From contig NZ_CP132480.1 in the NCBI RefSeq assembly GCF_030770395.1, positions 1,221,115 to 1,285,114 of the forward strand: a stretch of 64,000 nucleotides of DNA, given 5' to 3'. Positions 16,597-24,593 of the stretch are shown here, one piece after another. The notes below the pieces were generated by a model, which was given only the letters and a program-made list of their open reading frames with translations, did no database searches and had not been told where the DNA came from. The stretch is from Telluria beijingensis. GTDB taxonomy: Bacteria > Pseudomonadota > Gammaproteobacteria > Burkholderiales > Burkholderiaceae_D. The number at the start of each line of letters is the position of its first letter. Position 1 is the first letter of the stretch. The position numbers and the translations under genes were made by a program.

Positions 16597-18180
16597 ATGA
16601 AACTCAGTCGCAAACTTCCGCTCGGCTTTGCCGCCGTCACCCTGCTGGTCGCCTGTGCCGGCTTCTTCGGTATCGCGCAGATGAACCGCTCGGTCGATAC
16701 CTACCGCCAGGCCGTCGCCACGGAAGGCCAGGCCCAGCAAGTACAAGCCTTGTTGTCCCACTTCCGCAAGCAGCTGCAGGAGTGGAAGAACACCCTGTTG
16801 CGCGGCAAGGACGAGGGCGAACGCCGCAAGTATTGGGACGCCTTCCAGAAGAACGAGGCCGAGGTGGCGGGCCAGGTTGCGGCGCTGCTGCAGGTGCTGC
16901 CGGCAGGCGAGGTGCGTGAGCTGGTGGCGCAGTTCGGGGCGGCCCATGCGCAGATGGGGCGCGACTACCGGCGCGGCTACGACGACTTCGTGGCGGCCGG
17001 ACTCGATGCGAGCGCCGGCGACGTGGCGGTCAAGGGCAAGGACCGCGCGCCGGCCGAGCTGCTGGTGCAGGCGGAAGAAAAGATGTCGGCGCAGAGCGCG
17101 CGCAGCGTGGCCCAGGCCGACGCGGTCGGCGCGCGCGCGACCACCGTCAGCTACACCCTGATGCTGCTCGGCGCACTGGTGGCGGCGGTGGCCGGCGTGC
17201 TGGTGTCGCGCTCGATCACCCGTCCGCTCGGCGAGGCGGTCGAGGCCGCGCGCAGCGTGGCTTCGGGCGACCTGCGCACCACGATCACGGTGCGCAGCAG
17301 CGACGAGACCGGCCAGCTGCTGCTGGCGCTCAAGGAGATGTCGGCCAGCCTGCAGCGCATCGTGCTCGAAGTGCGCAGCGGCGCCGAGACCATCGCCGTG
17401 GCGTCGAACGAGATCGCGCAGGGCAACCTCGACCTGTCGAACCGCACCGAACGCCAGGCCGGCGCGCTCGAGGAGACGGCGTCGTCGATGGAAGAACTGA
17501 CGTCGACCGTGCGCCAGAACGCGGATAACGCGCGCCAGGCCAGCCAGCTGGCCGTATCAGCCTGCGACGTCGCGGCCAAGGGCGGCAAGGTGGTCGAGCA
17601 GGTGGTCGGCACCATGGCCTCGATCAGCGCCTCGTCGCGCAGGATCACCGACATCATCGGCGTCATCGACGGCATCGCGTTCCAGACCAATATCCTGGCG
17701 CTCAATGCGGCGGTCGAGGCGGCGCGCGCCGGCGAGCAGGGGCGCGGTTTCGCGGTGGTCGCGGGCGAGGTGCGGACCCTGGCCCAGCGCTCGGCCCAGG
17801 CGGCGAAAGAGATCAAGGACCTGATCGGCGAATCGAGCGCGCGCGTCGACGCCGGCAACCGCCTGGTCGGCGAGGCCGGCACGACGATGAGCGAGATCGT
17901 GGACAGCGTGCGCCACGTGATGGACATCATTGGCCAGATCAGCGCCGCCAGCAGCGAACAGAGCCAGGGCATCGCCCAGGTCAACCAGGCGGTGACGGAA
18001 ATGGACGGCGCGACCCAGCAGAATGCGGCCCTGGTCGAAGAGGCCGCCGCGGCGGCGCAGTCGCTGCGCGACCAGACCGTGGCGCTGACGGAAGTGGTCA
18101 GCGTGTTCAAGGTCGAGGCGCAAGCCCAGGCCGCGCCGCCATCCTTGCCAGGACCGCGCCAGGCGCTCGGAATGGCGTGA
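16597..18180 (+). CDS. Methyl-accepting chemotaxis protein
   Basis: A 527-residue chemoreceptor. Transmembrane helix 1 lies near residues 10-30 (PLGFAAVTLLVACAGFFGIA), a helical periplasmic sensor at about 31-185, transmembrane helix 2 near 188-207 (LMLLGALVAAVAGVLVSRSI), a HAMP linker to about 260, and the signalling hairpin to about 500. The CheA/CheW contact tip is IDGIAFQTNILALNAAVEAA. The ligand is unknown. There is no C-terminal NWETF-like tether; the end is Ala/Pro-rich. ATG at 16597 starts a normal receptor N-terminus; an upstream ATG at 16531 would add 22 unlikely residues. No FliA promoter could be confirmed. Confidence 0.95.
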   Translation: MKLSRKLPLGFAAVTLLVACAGFFGIAQMNRSVDTYRQAVATEGQAQQVQALLSHFRKQLQEWKNTLLRGKDEGERRKYWDAFQKNEAEVAGQVAALLQVLPAGEVRELVAQFGAAHAQMGRDYRRGYDDFVAAGLDASAGDVAVKGKDRAPAELLVQAEEKMSAQSARSVAQADAVGARATTVSYTLMLLGALVAAVAGVLVSRSITRPLGEAVEAARSVASGDLRTTITVRSSDETGQLLLALKEMSASLQRIVLEVRSGAETIAVASNEIAQGNLDLSNRTERQAGALEETASSMEELTSTVRQNADNARQASQLAVSACDVAAKGGKVVEQVVGTMASISASSRRITDIIGVIDGIAFQTNILALNAAVEAARAGEQGRGFAVVAGEVRTLAQRSAQAAKEIKDLIGESSARVDAGNRLVGEAGTTMSEIVDSVRHVMDIIGQISAASSEQSQGIAQVNQAVTEMDGATQQNAALVEEAAAAAQSLRDQTVALTEVVSVFKVEAQAQAAPPSLPGPRQALGMA

Positions 18181-18181
18181 A

Positions 18182-18865
18182 TCAGTTGGCGGCGTTCGCC
18201 GCCGCCACCGCCGGATCGAGCACGCCGGGCGGCGCCGGCGTCTTGTCCTTGAATTCGCACAGGTCGGCGATCAGGCAGTTCCAGCATTTTGGTTTGCGCG
18301 CCACACAGGTGTAGCGGCCGTGCAGGATCAGCCAGTGGTGGGCGTCGTGCAAAAAATCCTTCGGCACGAATTTCAGCAGCTTCTGTTCGACGATATCGAC
18401 GTTCTTGCCCGGCGCGATTTTCGTGCGGTTCGAGACGCGGAAGATGTGGGTGTCGACCGCCATCGTCGGCTCGCCGAAGGCGGTATTGAGCACCACGTTG
18501 GCGGTCTTGCGGCCGACACCCGGCAGCGCTTCCAGCGCCTCGCGCACGGGCGGCACCTCGCCGCCATGCTGCTCGACCAGGATCTGGCAGGTCGCCATCA
18601 CGTTCTTCGCCTTGGTGTTGTACAGGCCGATGGTCGAGATATACGTCTTGAGCTCGTCGATGCCCAGGTCGAGGATGGCTTGCGGCGTGTTCGCCACCGG
18701 GAACAGGCGGCGCATCGCCTTGTTGACGCCGACGTCGGTCGACTGGGCCGACAGCAGCACCGCGATCAGGAGTTCGAACGGGGTCGTGAATTCGAGTTCG
18801 GTGGTCGGTTTCGGATTGGCGGCGCGAAAGCGGGTGAAGATTTCCAGGCGTTTGGCGGGATTCAT
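18182..18865 (-). CDS. nth: Endonuclease III
   Basis: A 227-residue DNA glycosylase/AP lyase for oxidised pyrimidines. It has the helix-hairpin-helix LPGVGRKTANVVLN with the catalytic Lys, the catalytic Asp in VDTHIFRVSNR, and the four-Cys iron-sulfur loop CVARKPKCWNCLIADLC (C-x6-C-x2-C-x5-C). The C-terminus is about 15 residues longer than in E. coli and Pro/Ala-rich. It starts 3 bp after the rsxB stop, so both are in one transcript. It converges on the chemoreceptor gene with a 1-bp gap. Confidence 0.97.
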   Translation of the reverse strand: MNPAKRLEIFTRFRAANPKPTTELEFTTPFELLIAVLLSAQSTDVGVNKAMRRLFPVANTPQAILDLGIDELKTYISTIGLYNTKAKNVMATCQILVEQHGGEVPPVREALEALPGVGRKTANVVLNTAFGEPTMAVDTHIFRVSNRTKIAPGKNVDIVEQKLLKFVPKDFLHDAHHWLILHGRYTCVARKPKCWNCLIADLCEFKDKTPAPPGVLDPAVAAANAAN

Positions 18866-18868
18866 CGT

Positions 18869-19546
18869 TCAGTTCTTGTCCTGGTTGCCGGCGGCCTTCA
18901 GGCGCGCGCGTTCCATGGCGGCGGCGATGATGGCGCGCTTGCGCTCCTTCTCGGCCAGTTCTTCGGGGGTATTCGTCACTTCGGCGGTCACGGCGCGCAT
19001 CTTTTCCACGGCCTTGGCGGCCAGGCGGGCATCGTTTTCCTCGCGCTCGCGTTGCAGGCGCGCGCTGCGGAAGTCGTGGCGCGCGCGCGCGGCGTCGGCA
19101 TCCTGCTGGGTCCAGGCATCCCAGCCGGTGCGTTCGCCGGTGACGGGCACCATCGCGATGCAGTCGACCGGGCAGGGGGCGACGCACAGGTCGCAGCCGG
19201 TGCACAGGCTCGGCAGGATGGTGTGCATCTGCTTGGCCGCGCCCAGGATCGCATCGACCGGGCAGGCCTGGATACACAGGGTACAGCCGATGCACAGCGA
19301 CTCGTCGATGAAGGCGACCGGCCGCGGACGCTCGAGACCGTTGGCCGGATTGATCGGGATCACCTTGCGGCCCGTGGCCGCGGCCAGGCGGCGCACACCT
19401 TCCATGCCGCCGGGCGGACACTGGTTGATCTCGGCCTCTCCGCGCGCCATGGCCTCGGCATACGGGCGGCAGGCGGGATAGCCGCACTTGGTGCATTGGG
19501 TCTGCGGCAGCAGGTCTTCGAGCTGGTCGGCGAGGGAGGTGGTCAC
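18869..19546 (-). CDS. rsxB: RsxB/RnfB-like iron-sulfur protein (soluble form)
   Basis: A 225-residue protein with an N-terminal four-Cys [4Fe-4S] domain ([19 protein letters not shown], later QCPPGG) and two bacterial ferredoxin motifs, [16 protein letters not shown] and [16 protein letters not shown]. This is the electron-carrier layout of RnfB/RsxB. It lacks the N-terminal membrane helix of the E. coli protein and has a long charged, helical C-terminus (residues 150-225). No other rnf/rsx subunit genes are nearby. Adjacency to nth is frequent in betaproteobacteria; it may maintain or reduce iron-sulfur proteins, which is inference. Confidence 0.88.
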   Translation of the reverse strand: MTTSLADQLEDLLPQTQCTKCGYPACRPYAEAMARGEAEINQCPPGGMEGVRRLAAATGRKVIPINPANGLERPRPVAFIDESLCIGCTLCIQACPVDAILGAAKQMHTILPSLCTGCDLCVAPCPVDCIAMVPVTGERTGWDAWTQQDADAARARHDFRSARLQREREENDARLAAKAVEKMRAVTAEVTNTPEELAEKERKRAIIAAAMERARLKAAGNQDKN

Positions 19547-19732
19547 GGGGGAAAGCGTCGGGGGATCGATCTGGTCAAGCCGACATTATCCGCCAAAACG
19601 GGGCGCGATGCGATCAGCCCGGCCGGCAGGCGGGCCCGGCTTGATTCAATATGACATTACGTGGGCAAGCGAACAGACGACCTGTCACATCGATGCTGTA
19701 CTATCGGCTGACGCTCACCCCCGGGGACAGGA

Positions 19733-20086
19733 ATGAACGAGTTGATTGCGCCGTTGCTCTTTGCCGCCATCTTTTCGGCCGGCGACGGCTTGCAGCAGCG
19801 CGGCGCCGACAAGGCCAAGGCCGACCGGCGCGCCAAGCCCGTCGCCGAAGCGCAGCAGGCGTCCGTGTATCCGGCGCGCTACCGCAACGTGGACGCGAGC
19901 AAGGAATTGCAGCGCGGCGAGCGCCTGCCGGCGCGTTACCAGGCGCACCAGCACGTGGTCGAGGACTGGCGCGCCCTGCGCCTGGCCAAGCCGCCGCGCG
20001 GACACCAGTGGGTCGATGCGGGCGACCGGTATGCGCTGGTGGCGATTGCGACCGGGCGCGTGGCGCAGGTGGTGCAGGGACGCTGA
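19733..20086 (+). CDS. RcnB-like periplasmic protein
   Basis: A 117-residue protein with an N-terminal hydrophobic export segment (MNELIAPLLFAAIFSAGDG) and a C-terminal RcnB-like block: YQAHQHVVEDWRALRLAKPP, GHQWVDAGDRYALVAIATG. E. coli RcnB is a periplasmic factor for nickel/cobalt homeostasis; most family members are uncharacterised. A GGGGACAGG site lies just before the ATG. It stands alone between rsxB and the toxin-antitoxin pair. Confidence 0.75.
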   Translation: MNELIAPLLFAAIFSAGDGLQQRGADKAKADRRAKPVAEAQQASVYPARYRNVDASKELQRGERLPARYQAHQHVVEDWRALRLAKPPRGHQWVDAGDRYALVAIATGRVAQVVQGR

Positions 20087-20115
20087 GGCTTGCTGTGTGA
20101 CGGATGTCGCGACCG

Positions 20116-20418
20116 TTAGATGATCGCCTGCAAACCTTTGTCGGCGATGATGTTCAGCAGCTTGAGCGCGGGACCGGCTGGACGCGTTTCGCCTTGCTCC
20201 CATTTACGTACGGTTGAAGGCGATGTGTGCAGGTGATGTGCAAATACCGGCTGGCTAAATCTCAGCATCTCGCGCAAGCGCTTGATGTCGCCGGCGCTGA
20301 ATTCCCGTACTGGCGCTGGGCAGGTTATGTCGAATTCCCGCATCGTCATCTTGCTGATGGCGCCCGCTTCGTGAAGCGCGGAAAGATCTTCACGCAGCGA
20401 CTCAATGATCTTGCTCAC
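20116..20418 (-). CDS. Cro/C1-type antitoxin of a RelE/ParE-like module
   Basis: A 100-residue DNA-binding protein with a helix-turn-helix domain near residues 45-95 (FSQPVFAHHLHTSPSTVRKW, EQGETRPAGPALKLL). The GTG start at 20418 follows a strong GGAGG with 6-nt spacing. Its 5' end overlaps the toxin 3' end by 17 bp. Antitoxin-after-toxin order is typical of HigBA-like modules. It probably binds and represses its own promoter. Confidence 0.85.
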   Translation of the reverse strand: MSKIIESLREDLSALHEAGAISKMTMREFDITCPAPVREFSAGDIKRLREMLRFSQPVFAHHLHTSPSTVRKWEQGETRPAGPALKLLNIIADKGLQAII

Positions 20419-20785
20419 AATGAACCTCCGATAACACCTTCGATAGCAAAGCTTTTGACAGCGCTTCGCCAGATAAATCCAGGAAAATCTTGCCTGCAAA
20501 CTGGAGAGCTACCTTTTCCCCCTGTGTGATGTTTGCCTTCTCGCTCTTGGGGAACCCGTGCAGGAAAACGTACCGATTACCGATCCGTGCAGAAAGCAAG
20601 GTGCGATAGCCGCTGCTTTTACCCCCTCCAGGACGTGCTACCCGTTTCTTGTAAAGGCATCCGCCCAGATCTGCGTCGATCAGGCCGTTTTCCATTTCTA
20701 CGACAGCCTTGCACAAGACACTATCCGGCAGCTTCTCACCCGCCTGCCAGCGGGCGAAATCCCTGCGCTTGAGGACGCTGACCAT
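20402..20785 (-). CDS. RelE/ParE-like toxin (Gp49-like, COG4737 type)
   Basis: A 127-residue protein with hallmarks of the phage Gp49-like branch of RelE/ParE toxins: FARWQAGEKL, AVVEMENGLIDADLGG, YKKRVARPGGGKSSGYRTLL and FLHGFPKSEKANI. Members usually inhibit translation by cleaving mRNA; that is family knowledge. The ATG at 20785 has GGAG 9 nt upstream, and the upstream in-frame extension has no family similarity. Base composition is lower in GC than the neighbours, consistent with transfer. Confidence 0.85.
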   Translation of the reverse strand: MVSVLKRRDFARWQAGEKLPDSVLCKAVVEMENGLIDADLGGCLYKKRVARPGGGKSSGYRTLLSARIGNRYVFLHGFPKSEKANITQGEKVALQFAGKIFLDLSGEALSKALLSKVLSEVHCEQDH

Positions 20786-20800
20786 CGATTCGATCTCCAA

Positions 20801-20820
20801 AATATACCCGAAACGGGCAT
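20801..20820 (-). promoter_or_regulatory. Possible toxin-antitoxin operator
   Basis: A TATATT box (20806-20801 on the minus strand) sits next to the inverted repeat CCCG-AAA-CGGG at 20807-20817, about 20 bp before the toxin start. The placement suits autoregulation by the antitoxin, but no convincing -35 box was found. Confidence 0.3.
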
Positions 20821-20936
20821 GATTTTCTACCTGCAGATGACGGTGCTGACTGAACGGCGGCCCCAACTTGCCAATCTCTCCAAGATAGGAAGGACATCCT
20901 CGAATTATCAGGCCAAGATAAGTTGATATGTGACGC

Positions 20937-20974
20937 GAAAACAAGAATGCCGTGGCATGCCACGGCATTCTTGT
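20937..20974 (-). terminator. phaZ: Terminator of phaZ with a perfect 34-bp palindrome
   Basis: Bases 20941-20974 form an exact 34-bp palindrome (17-bp arms, no spacer), reading out on the minus strand into TTGTTTT. It lies 27 bp after the phaZ stop and fits an intrinsic terminator that separates phaZ from the toxin-antitoxin genes. Confidence 0.75.
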
Positions 20975-21000
20975 CTTGCTTCAGAGCTGAGCTGCTCGGC

Positions 21001-22236
21001 TTACCCGTTCGCGCGAATGAACTCGGTAATCTTCGGACACACGATCTCGCGCCAGCGGCGGCCCGAGAAGATGCCGTAGTGGCCGGCCTTCTCCACCACG
21101 AATTCGTGCTTCTTGTCCTTCGGAATACCGCTGCACAAGGTCAGTGCGGCGCTGGTCTGGCCCAGTCCCGAAATGTCGTCCAGCTCGCCTTCAACGGTGA
21201 GCAGGGCGACCGATTCGATGTCCTGCGGACGCACCAGCTGGCCGCCGACTTTCCAGGTGCCTTTCGGCAGGCTGTAATCCTGGAACACGGTTTTGATGGT
21301 GTCGAGGTAGTACTCGGCCGGCATGTCCAGCACGGCGTTGTACTCGTCGTAGAACTTGCGGTGCGCTTCGGCCGAATCGTCGTCGCCGCGCACCAGGTGC
21401 TGGTAGAACTCGCGGTGGCTCTGGGCATGGCGGCCCGGGTTCATCGCGATGAAGCCGGCATGCTGCAGGAAGCCTGGATACACCTTGCGGCCGAAGCCCG
21501 GGTAATTGCCCGGCACCGCGTAGATCACGGTGTTCTCGAACCACGAATACGGTTTTTCGATGGCCAGGTCGTTGACCGCGGTCGGCGATTTACGTGGATC
21601 GATCGGGCCGCCCATCATGGTCATCGTCTTCGGCAGCTTCGGATCCTTGTTGCTTGCCATCAGGGCGATCGCAGCCAGTACCGGCACGGTCGGCTGGCAG
21701 ACCGAGATCACGTGGACGTCCGGGCCCAGGTGGCGGATGAAGTCCTGCACGTAGAACACATAGTCGTCCAGGCGGAACGGGCCATCGGCCAGCGGCACCA
21801 TGCGGGCGTCGACCCAGTCGGTGATATACACGTCATGCTCGACCAGCAGCGCCTTGACCGTGTCGCGCAGCAGGGTCGCGTGGTGGCCGGACAGCGGCGC
21901 CACCACCAGCACCGCCGGCTGCTCGAGGGCGGCGAAGGCGGCGTCGCTCATGTCTTTCTTGAAGTGCAGCAGCTGGCAGAAAGGCTTGTCGACGACGATG
22001 CGCTCGACGATGCCGATTTCCTTGCCCTCGATGGTGGTGGTCTTCAGGCCGAAGGCCGGTTTTTCGTATTCCTTGCCGAGGCGGTACATCAACTCGTAGC
22101 CGGCGGCGATACGTTGGGAAAATGGGGTGTGCGCAAACGGCGACACGGGATTCGAGAACAATTTTGACGACGCATCGGCCCACTGCATCAGCGGGGTCAG
22201 GAAGGAGCGTTGCATCTCGTGCAGTTGATAAAGCAT
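21001..22236 (-). CDS. phaZ: Intracellular poly(3-hydroxybutyrate) depolymerase
   Basis: A 411-residue PhaZ of the intracellular, short-chain-length type that mobilises stored PHB. The nucleophile is Cys in VISVCQPTVPVLAAIALMAS (about residue 178), replacing the Ser of extracellular enzymes, as in Ralstonia PhaZ1. VLVVAPLSGHHATLLRDTV and DVYITDWVDARMVP are typical, and the catalytic His lies in EKAGHYGIFSGRRWR. ATG at 22236 has AAGGAA upstream and gives the usual N-terminus MLYQLHEMQRS. It points to a PHA-storing organism, together with the granule-related gene at 26284. Confidence 0.95.
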   Translation of the reverse strand: MLYQLHEMQRSFLTPLMQWADASSKLFSNPVSPFAHTPFSQRIAAGYELMYRLGKEYEKPAFGLKTTTIEGKEIGIVERIVVDKPFCQLLHFKKDMSDAAFAALEQPAVLVVAPLSGHHATLLRDTVKALLVEHDVYITDWVDARMVPLADGPFRLDDYVFYVQDFIRHLGPDVHVISVCQPTVPVLAAIALMASNKDPKLPKTMTMMGGPIDPRKSPTAVNDLAIEKPYSWFENTVIYAVPGNYPGFGRKVYPGFLQHAGFIAMNPGRHAQSHREFYQHLVRGDDDSAEAHRKFYDEYNAVLDMPAEYYLDTIKTVFQDYSLPKGTWKVGGQLVRPQDIESVALLTVEGELDDISGLGQTSAALTLCSGIPKDKKHEFVVEKAGHYGIFSGRRWREIVCPKITEFIRANG

Positions 22237-22407
22237 AAAGTATTCCTTCGTATTGACACTGCGCTGATATCGCCCGCGCATAAGCTTCATCCGATTATAG
22301 GGGATTTGCATTGGCCGGTGGCAACAAGGGCCCACACCTCTCCCTTCATGTATGGTGCACTTGTAGCATATTTGCCCGGACACGCTCCGTTGGGCGGCCC
22401 ACATAAA

Positions 22408-22432
22408 GCAAAACGCCCCGCAAGGCGGGGCG
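22408..22432 (-). terminator. Terminator of the ferredoxin reductase gene
   Basis: CGCCCCGC (22414-22421) and GCGGGGCG (22425-22432) form a GC-rich hairpin. On the minus strand it is followed by TTTTGCTTT. It lies about 60 bp after the stop of the reductase gene. Confidence 0.75.
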
Positions 22433-22493
22433 CTTCAGGGGATTGTGTCGCCGCTTAGTTACTGAACGTTACTGAACGCGGCGGCATCAGCCT

Positions 22494-23591
22494 TTAGTCG
22501 AACACCGGGGTTTCGACGCCCAGGATCTTGTGCAGTTTCGGCGAGGTGGTCGTGTACTGCATATGGATCTTCTTGTCCGGGAAGATATATGGCGCGGCGC
22601 CGAAGGCGGCCAGCGCGGCTTCGTGGAAGCCCGACAGGATCAGCTTCTTCTTGCCCGGGTAGGTGTTGATGTCGCCCACGGCGAAGATGCCCGGGACATT
22701 GGTCTCGAACTTCTCGGTGTCCATGACCTTGAGCTGCTTGCGCTCGATGTCCAGGCCCCATTCGGCGATCGGACCCAGCTTCGGCGACAGGCCGAAGAAC
22801 ACCAGCAGCATGTCCAGCGGCACGCGGCGGGTGACGCCGTCGGCGCCGGTGACCTTCACTTCGCTCAGCTGGCCGTCTTTCTCGTCGAAGCCGGTCACCT
22901 GGCCGGTGATCAGCTGCATCTCGTACTCGTCGCACAGGGCCTTCATCTTGGCCACCGACGCCGGGGCGGCGCGGAAGTCTTCGCGGCGGTGCACCAGCAC
23001 GACCGACTCGGCCTTGCCAACGAAGTTCAGGGCCCAGTCCAGCGCGGAGTCGCCGCCGCCGCAGATGACGATGTTCTTGCCTTCGAAGCGAGCCGGATCC
23101 TTGACGCGGTAGAACAGCTGCTCGTTGTCGAACTTGTCGATGCCATCGACCTTGATCGTGCGCGCCTGGAACGAACCGACGCCGGCCGCGATGAAGATGG
23201 TCTTGGTGATGAACTGGGTGCCGGTCGAGGTTTCGACGTTGAAGCGGTTGTCTTCGCGACGCTGGACGGTCGTCACCTCTTGGCCCAGGTGGAAGGTCGG
23301 CTCGAACGGCTCGATCTGCTTGAGCAGGTTGTCGGTCAGTTCCTGGCCGGTGCACACCGGGACGGCAGGGATGTCATAGATCGGCTTGTCCGGATACAGT
23401 TCCACGCACTGGCCGCCGACGGCCGGCAGCGAATCGATGACGTGGGCCTTAATTTCGAGCAGGCCGAGTTCGAAGACCTGGAACAGGCCGACCGGGCCGG
23501 CGCCGATGATCACGGCGTCTGCTTCGATGGCGCCGGCGAAGGAACTGTTGGGAGCGATGCTGCCCGCTTCGTGGGTGGCACTGATAGTCAT
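22494..23591 (-). CDS. Ferredoxin--NADP+ reductase, thioredoxin-reductase-like
   Basis: A 365-residue flavoprotein of the thioredoxin-reductase-like ferredoxin reductase type. It has an FAD motif [16 protein letters not shown], the NADPH motif [15 protein letters not shown] with HRREDFRA after it, and the final FAD segment [20 protein letters not shown]. The CxxC pair of true thioredoxin reductase is absent. The start ATG at 23591 has GGAAG upstream; about 17 residues precede the FAD domain. It follows fdxA by 103 bp on the same strand, a natural redox partner. Confidence 0.93.
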   Translation of the reverse strand: MTISATHEAGSIAPNSSFAGAIEADAVIIGAGPVGLFQVFELGLLEIKAHVIDSLPAVGGQCVELYPDKPIYDIPAVPVCTGQELTDNLLKQIEPFEPTFHLGQEVTTVQRREDNRFNVETSTGTQFITKTIFIAAGVGSFQARTIKVDGIDKFDNEQLFYRVKDPARFEGKNIVICGGGDSALDWALNFVGKAESVVLVHRREDFRAAPASVAKMKALCDEYEMQLITGQVTGFDEKDGQLSEVKVTGADGVTRRVPLDMLLVFFGLSPKLGPIAEWGLDIERKQLKVMDTEKFETNVPGIFAVGDINTYPGKKKLILSGFHEAALAAFGAAPYIFPDKKIHMQYTTTSPKLHKILGVETPVFD

Positions 23592-23694
23592 GCGCTTACT
23601 TCCTGTGATTTTTTGATTGGTGAGGCGATGGCAGCCAGCACTGCCATGCAGAACGACCCCGGGCCGGCGCCGAACGGGCGGCGCAGCGGCGGTA

Positions 23695-24018
23695 TTAGCG
23701 GGCCAGTTGGTCGAGCTTGTCCTTGACGTCTTTCCACTCTTCCGCGTCTGGGAGGGCCGGCTTCGTCTTGGTGATCGAAGGCCAGAAGCGCGCGAGGTCG
23801 GCGTTGATCTTGATGAACTGCTGTTGGTCGCCAGGCACGTCTTCTTCGGCATAAATCGCGTTCACCGGGCACTCGGCGACGCAGACGGCGCAGTCGATGC
23901 ACTCGTCAGGGTCGATGGCGAGGAAATTCGGGCCTTCCCGGAAACAATCTACCGGGCATACATCGACGCAGTCGGTGTAACGACAACGGATGCACGATTC
24001 GGTGACAACGTGGGTCAT
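23695..24018 (-). CDS. fdxA: Seven-iron ferredoxin
   Basis: A 107-residue FdxA-type ferredoxin with one [3Fe-4S] and one [4Fe-4S] cluster: [18 protein letters not shown] and [16 protein letters not shown]. The C-terminal extension (residues 58-107, ending [12 protein letters not shown]) is typical of the family. It is a low-potential electron carrier, probably reduced by the ferredoxin reductase encoded just downstream. Confidence 0.96.
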   Translation of the reverse strand: MTHVVTESCIRCRYTDCVDVCPVDCFREGPNFLAIDPDECIDCAVCVAECPVNAIYAEEDVPGDQQQFIKINADLARFWPSITKTKPALPDAEEWKDVKDKLDQLAR

Positions 24019-24229
24019 AACAGTCCTATCAATTGGTGGGATGTCGCGTCGCCGTGCGCAAGAACATGAGTAGGCCGGCCGGACAGAGCAAAGCACTGTA
24101 TTTTAGGGCAATTCGGCTTTTCTCACAAACTCGCCTATATACACAATCTACATAAGCAAATGAATGAGAAAAGCGCACGATCGTGCGGATTGAGCGACTG
24201 TCAAGTGCCCATCGGAGATGGTCGGTAGG

Positions 24230-24250
24230 GTGGGCGGCTGCGCCGCCCAC
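24230..24250. repeat. Perfect 9-bp hairpin in the fdxA upstream region
   Basis: GTGGGCGGC (24230-24238), loop TGC, GCCGCCCAC (24242-24250), with no T run. It lies in the 299-bp gap between the inhibitor-like gene and fdxA. It may be a dispersed intergenic repeat of the genome or a transcript-end hairpin; only one copy is in the window. No other element was recognised in the gap. Confidence 0.45.
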
Positions 24251-24317
24251 GCGTTCGAATCACGTACGCGATGTGGCGGCGCATGCTTCGGTTGGACTGC
24301 TGGAACTGGAAAAAATG

Positions 24318-24593
24318 CTATCCGGCCTGCCGCAAGCGCTCGAGCAGGTGCTGCCACTCGCCGCCGCTGCCGTCCTCGCGCAGGAAGACGGTATGACAAC
24401 GCGGACCGTCCTCGACCGTGATCTCCCAGCGCGGCAGGTCGGCGCCGACCGCGCAGGCGGGCGCGGCGCCAAAGAAGTCGAGGCGCCGCAGCAGCGTTTC
24501 GAGGGCCGGTCCTTCGGCCAGGCGGGCAGTATCCAGTTCGTAGGATGCGGCCAGTCCGGCGAAGCCGCCGCAGGCGCGGGCGTGGATCTTCAT
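24318..24593 (-). CDS. Emfourin-like protease inhibitor
   Basis: A 91-residue protein matching the emfourin pattern: CGGFAGLAASYELDT near the N-terminus and YELxVEDG-like WEITVEDGPRCHTVFLREDG, ending in a helix (WQHLLERLRQAG). Emfourin is the inhibitor of the M4 protease protealysin in Serratia. Here the ATG overlaps the stop of the metalloprotease gene by four bases (ATGA), so inhibitor and protease are coupled. No signal peptide is visible, so it would act in the cytoplasm. Family assignment is from motif memory. Confidence 0.72.
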   Translation of the reverse strand: MKIHARACGGFAGLAASYELDTARLAEGPALETLLRRLDFFGAAPACAVGADLPRWEITVEDGPRCHTVFLREDGSGGEWQHLLERLRQAG

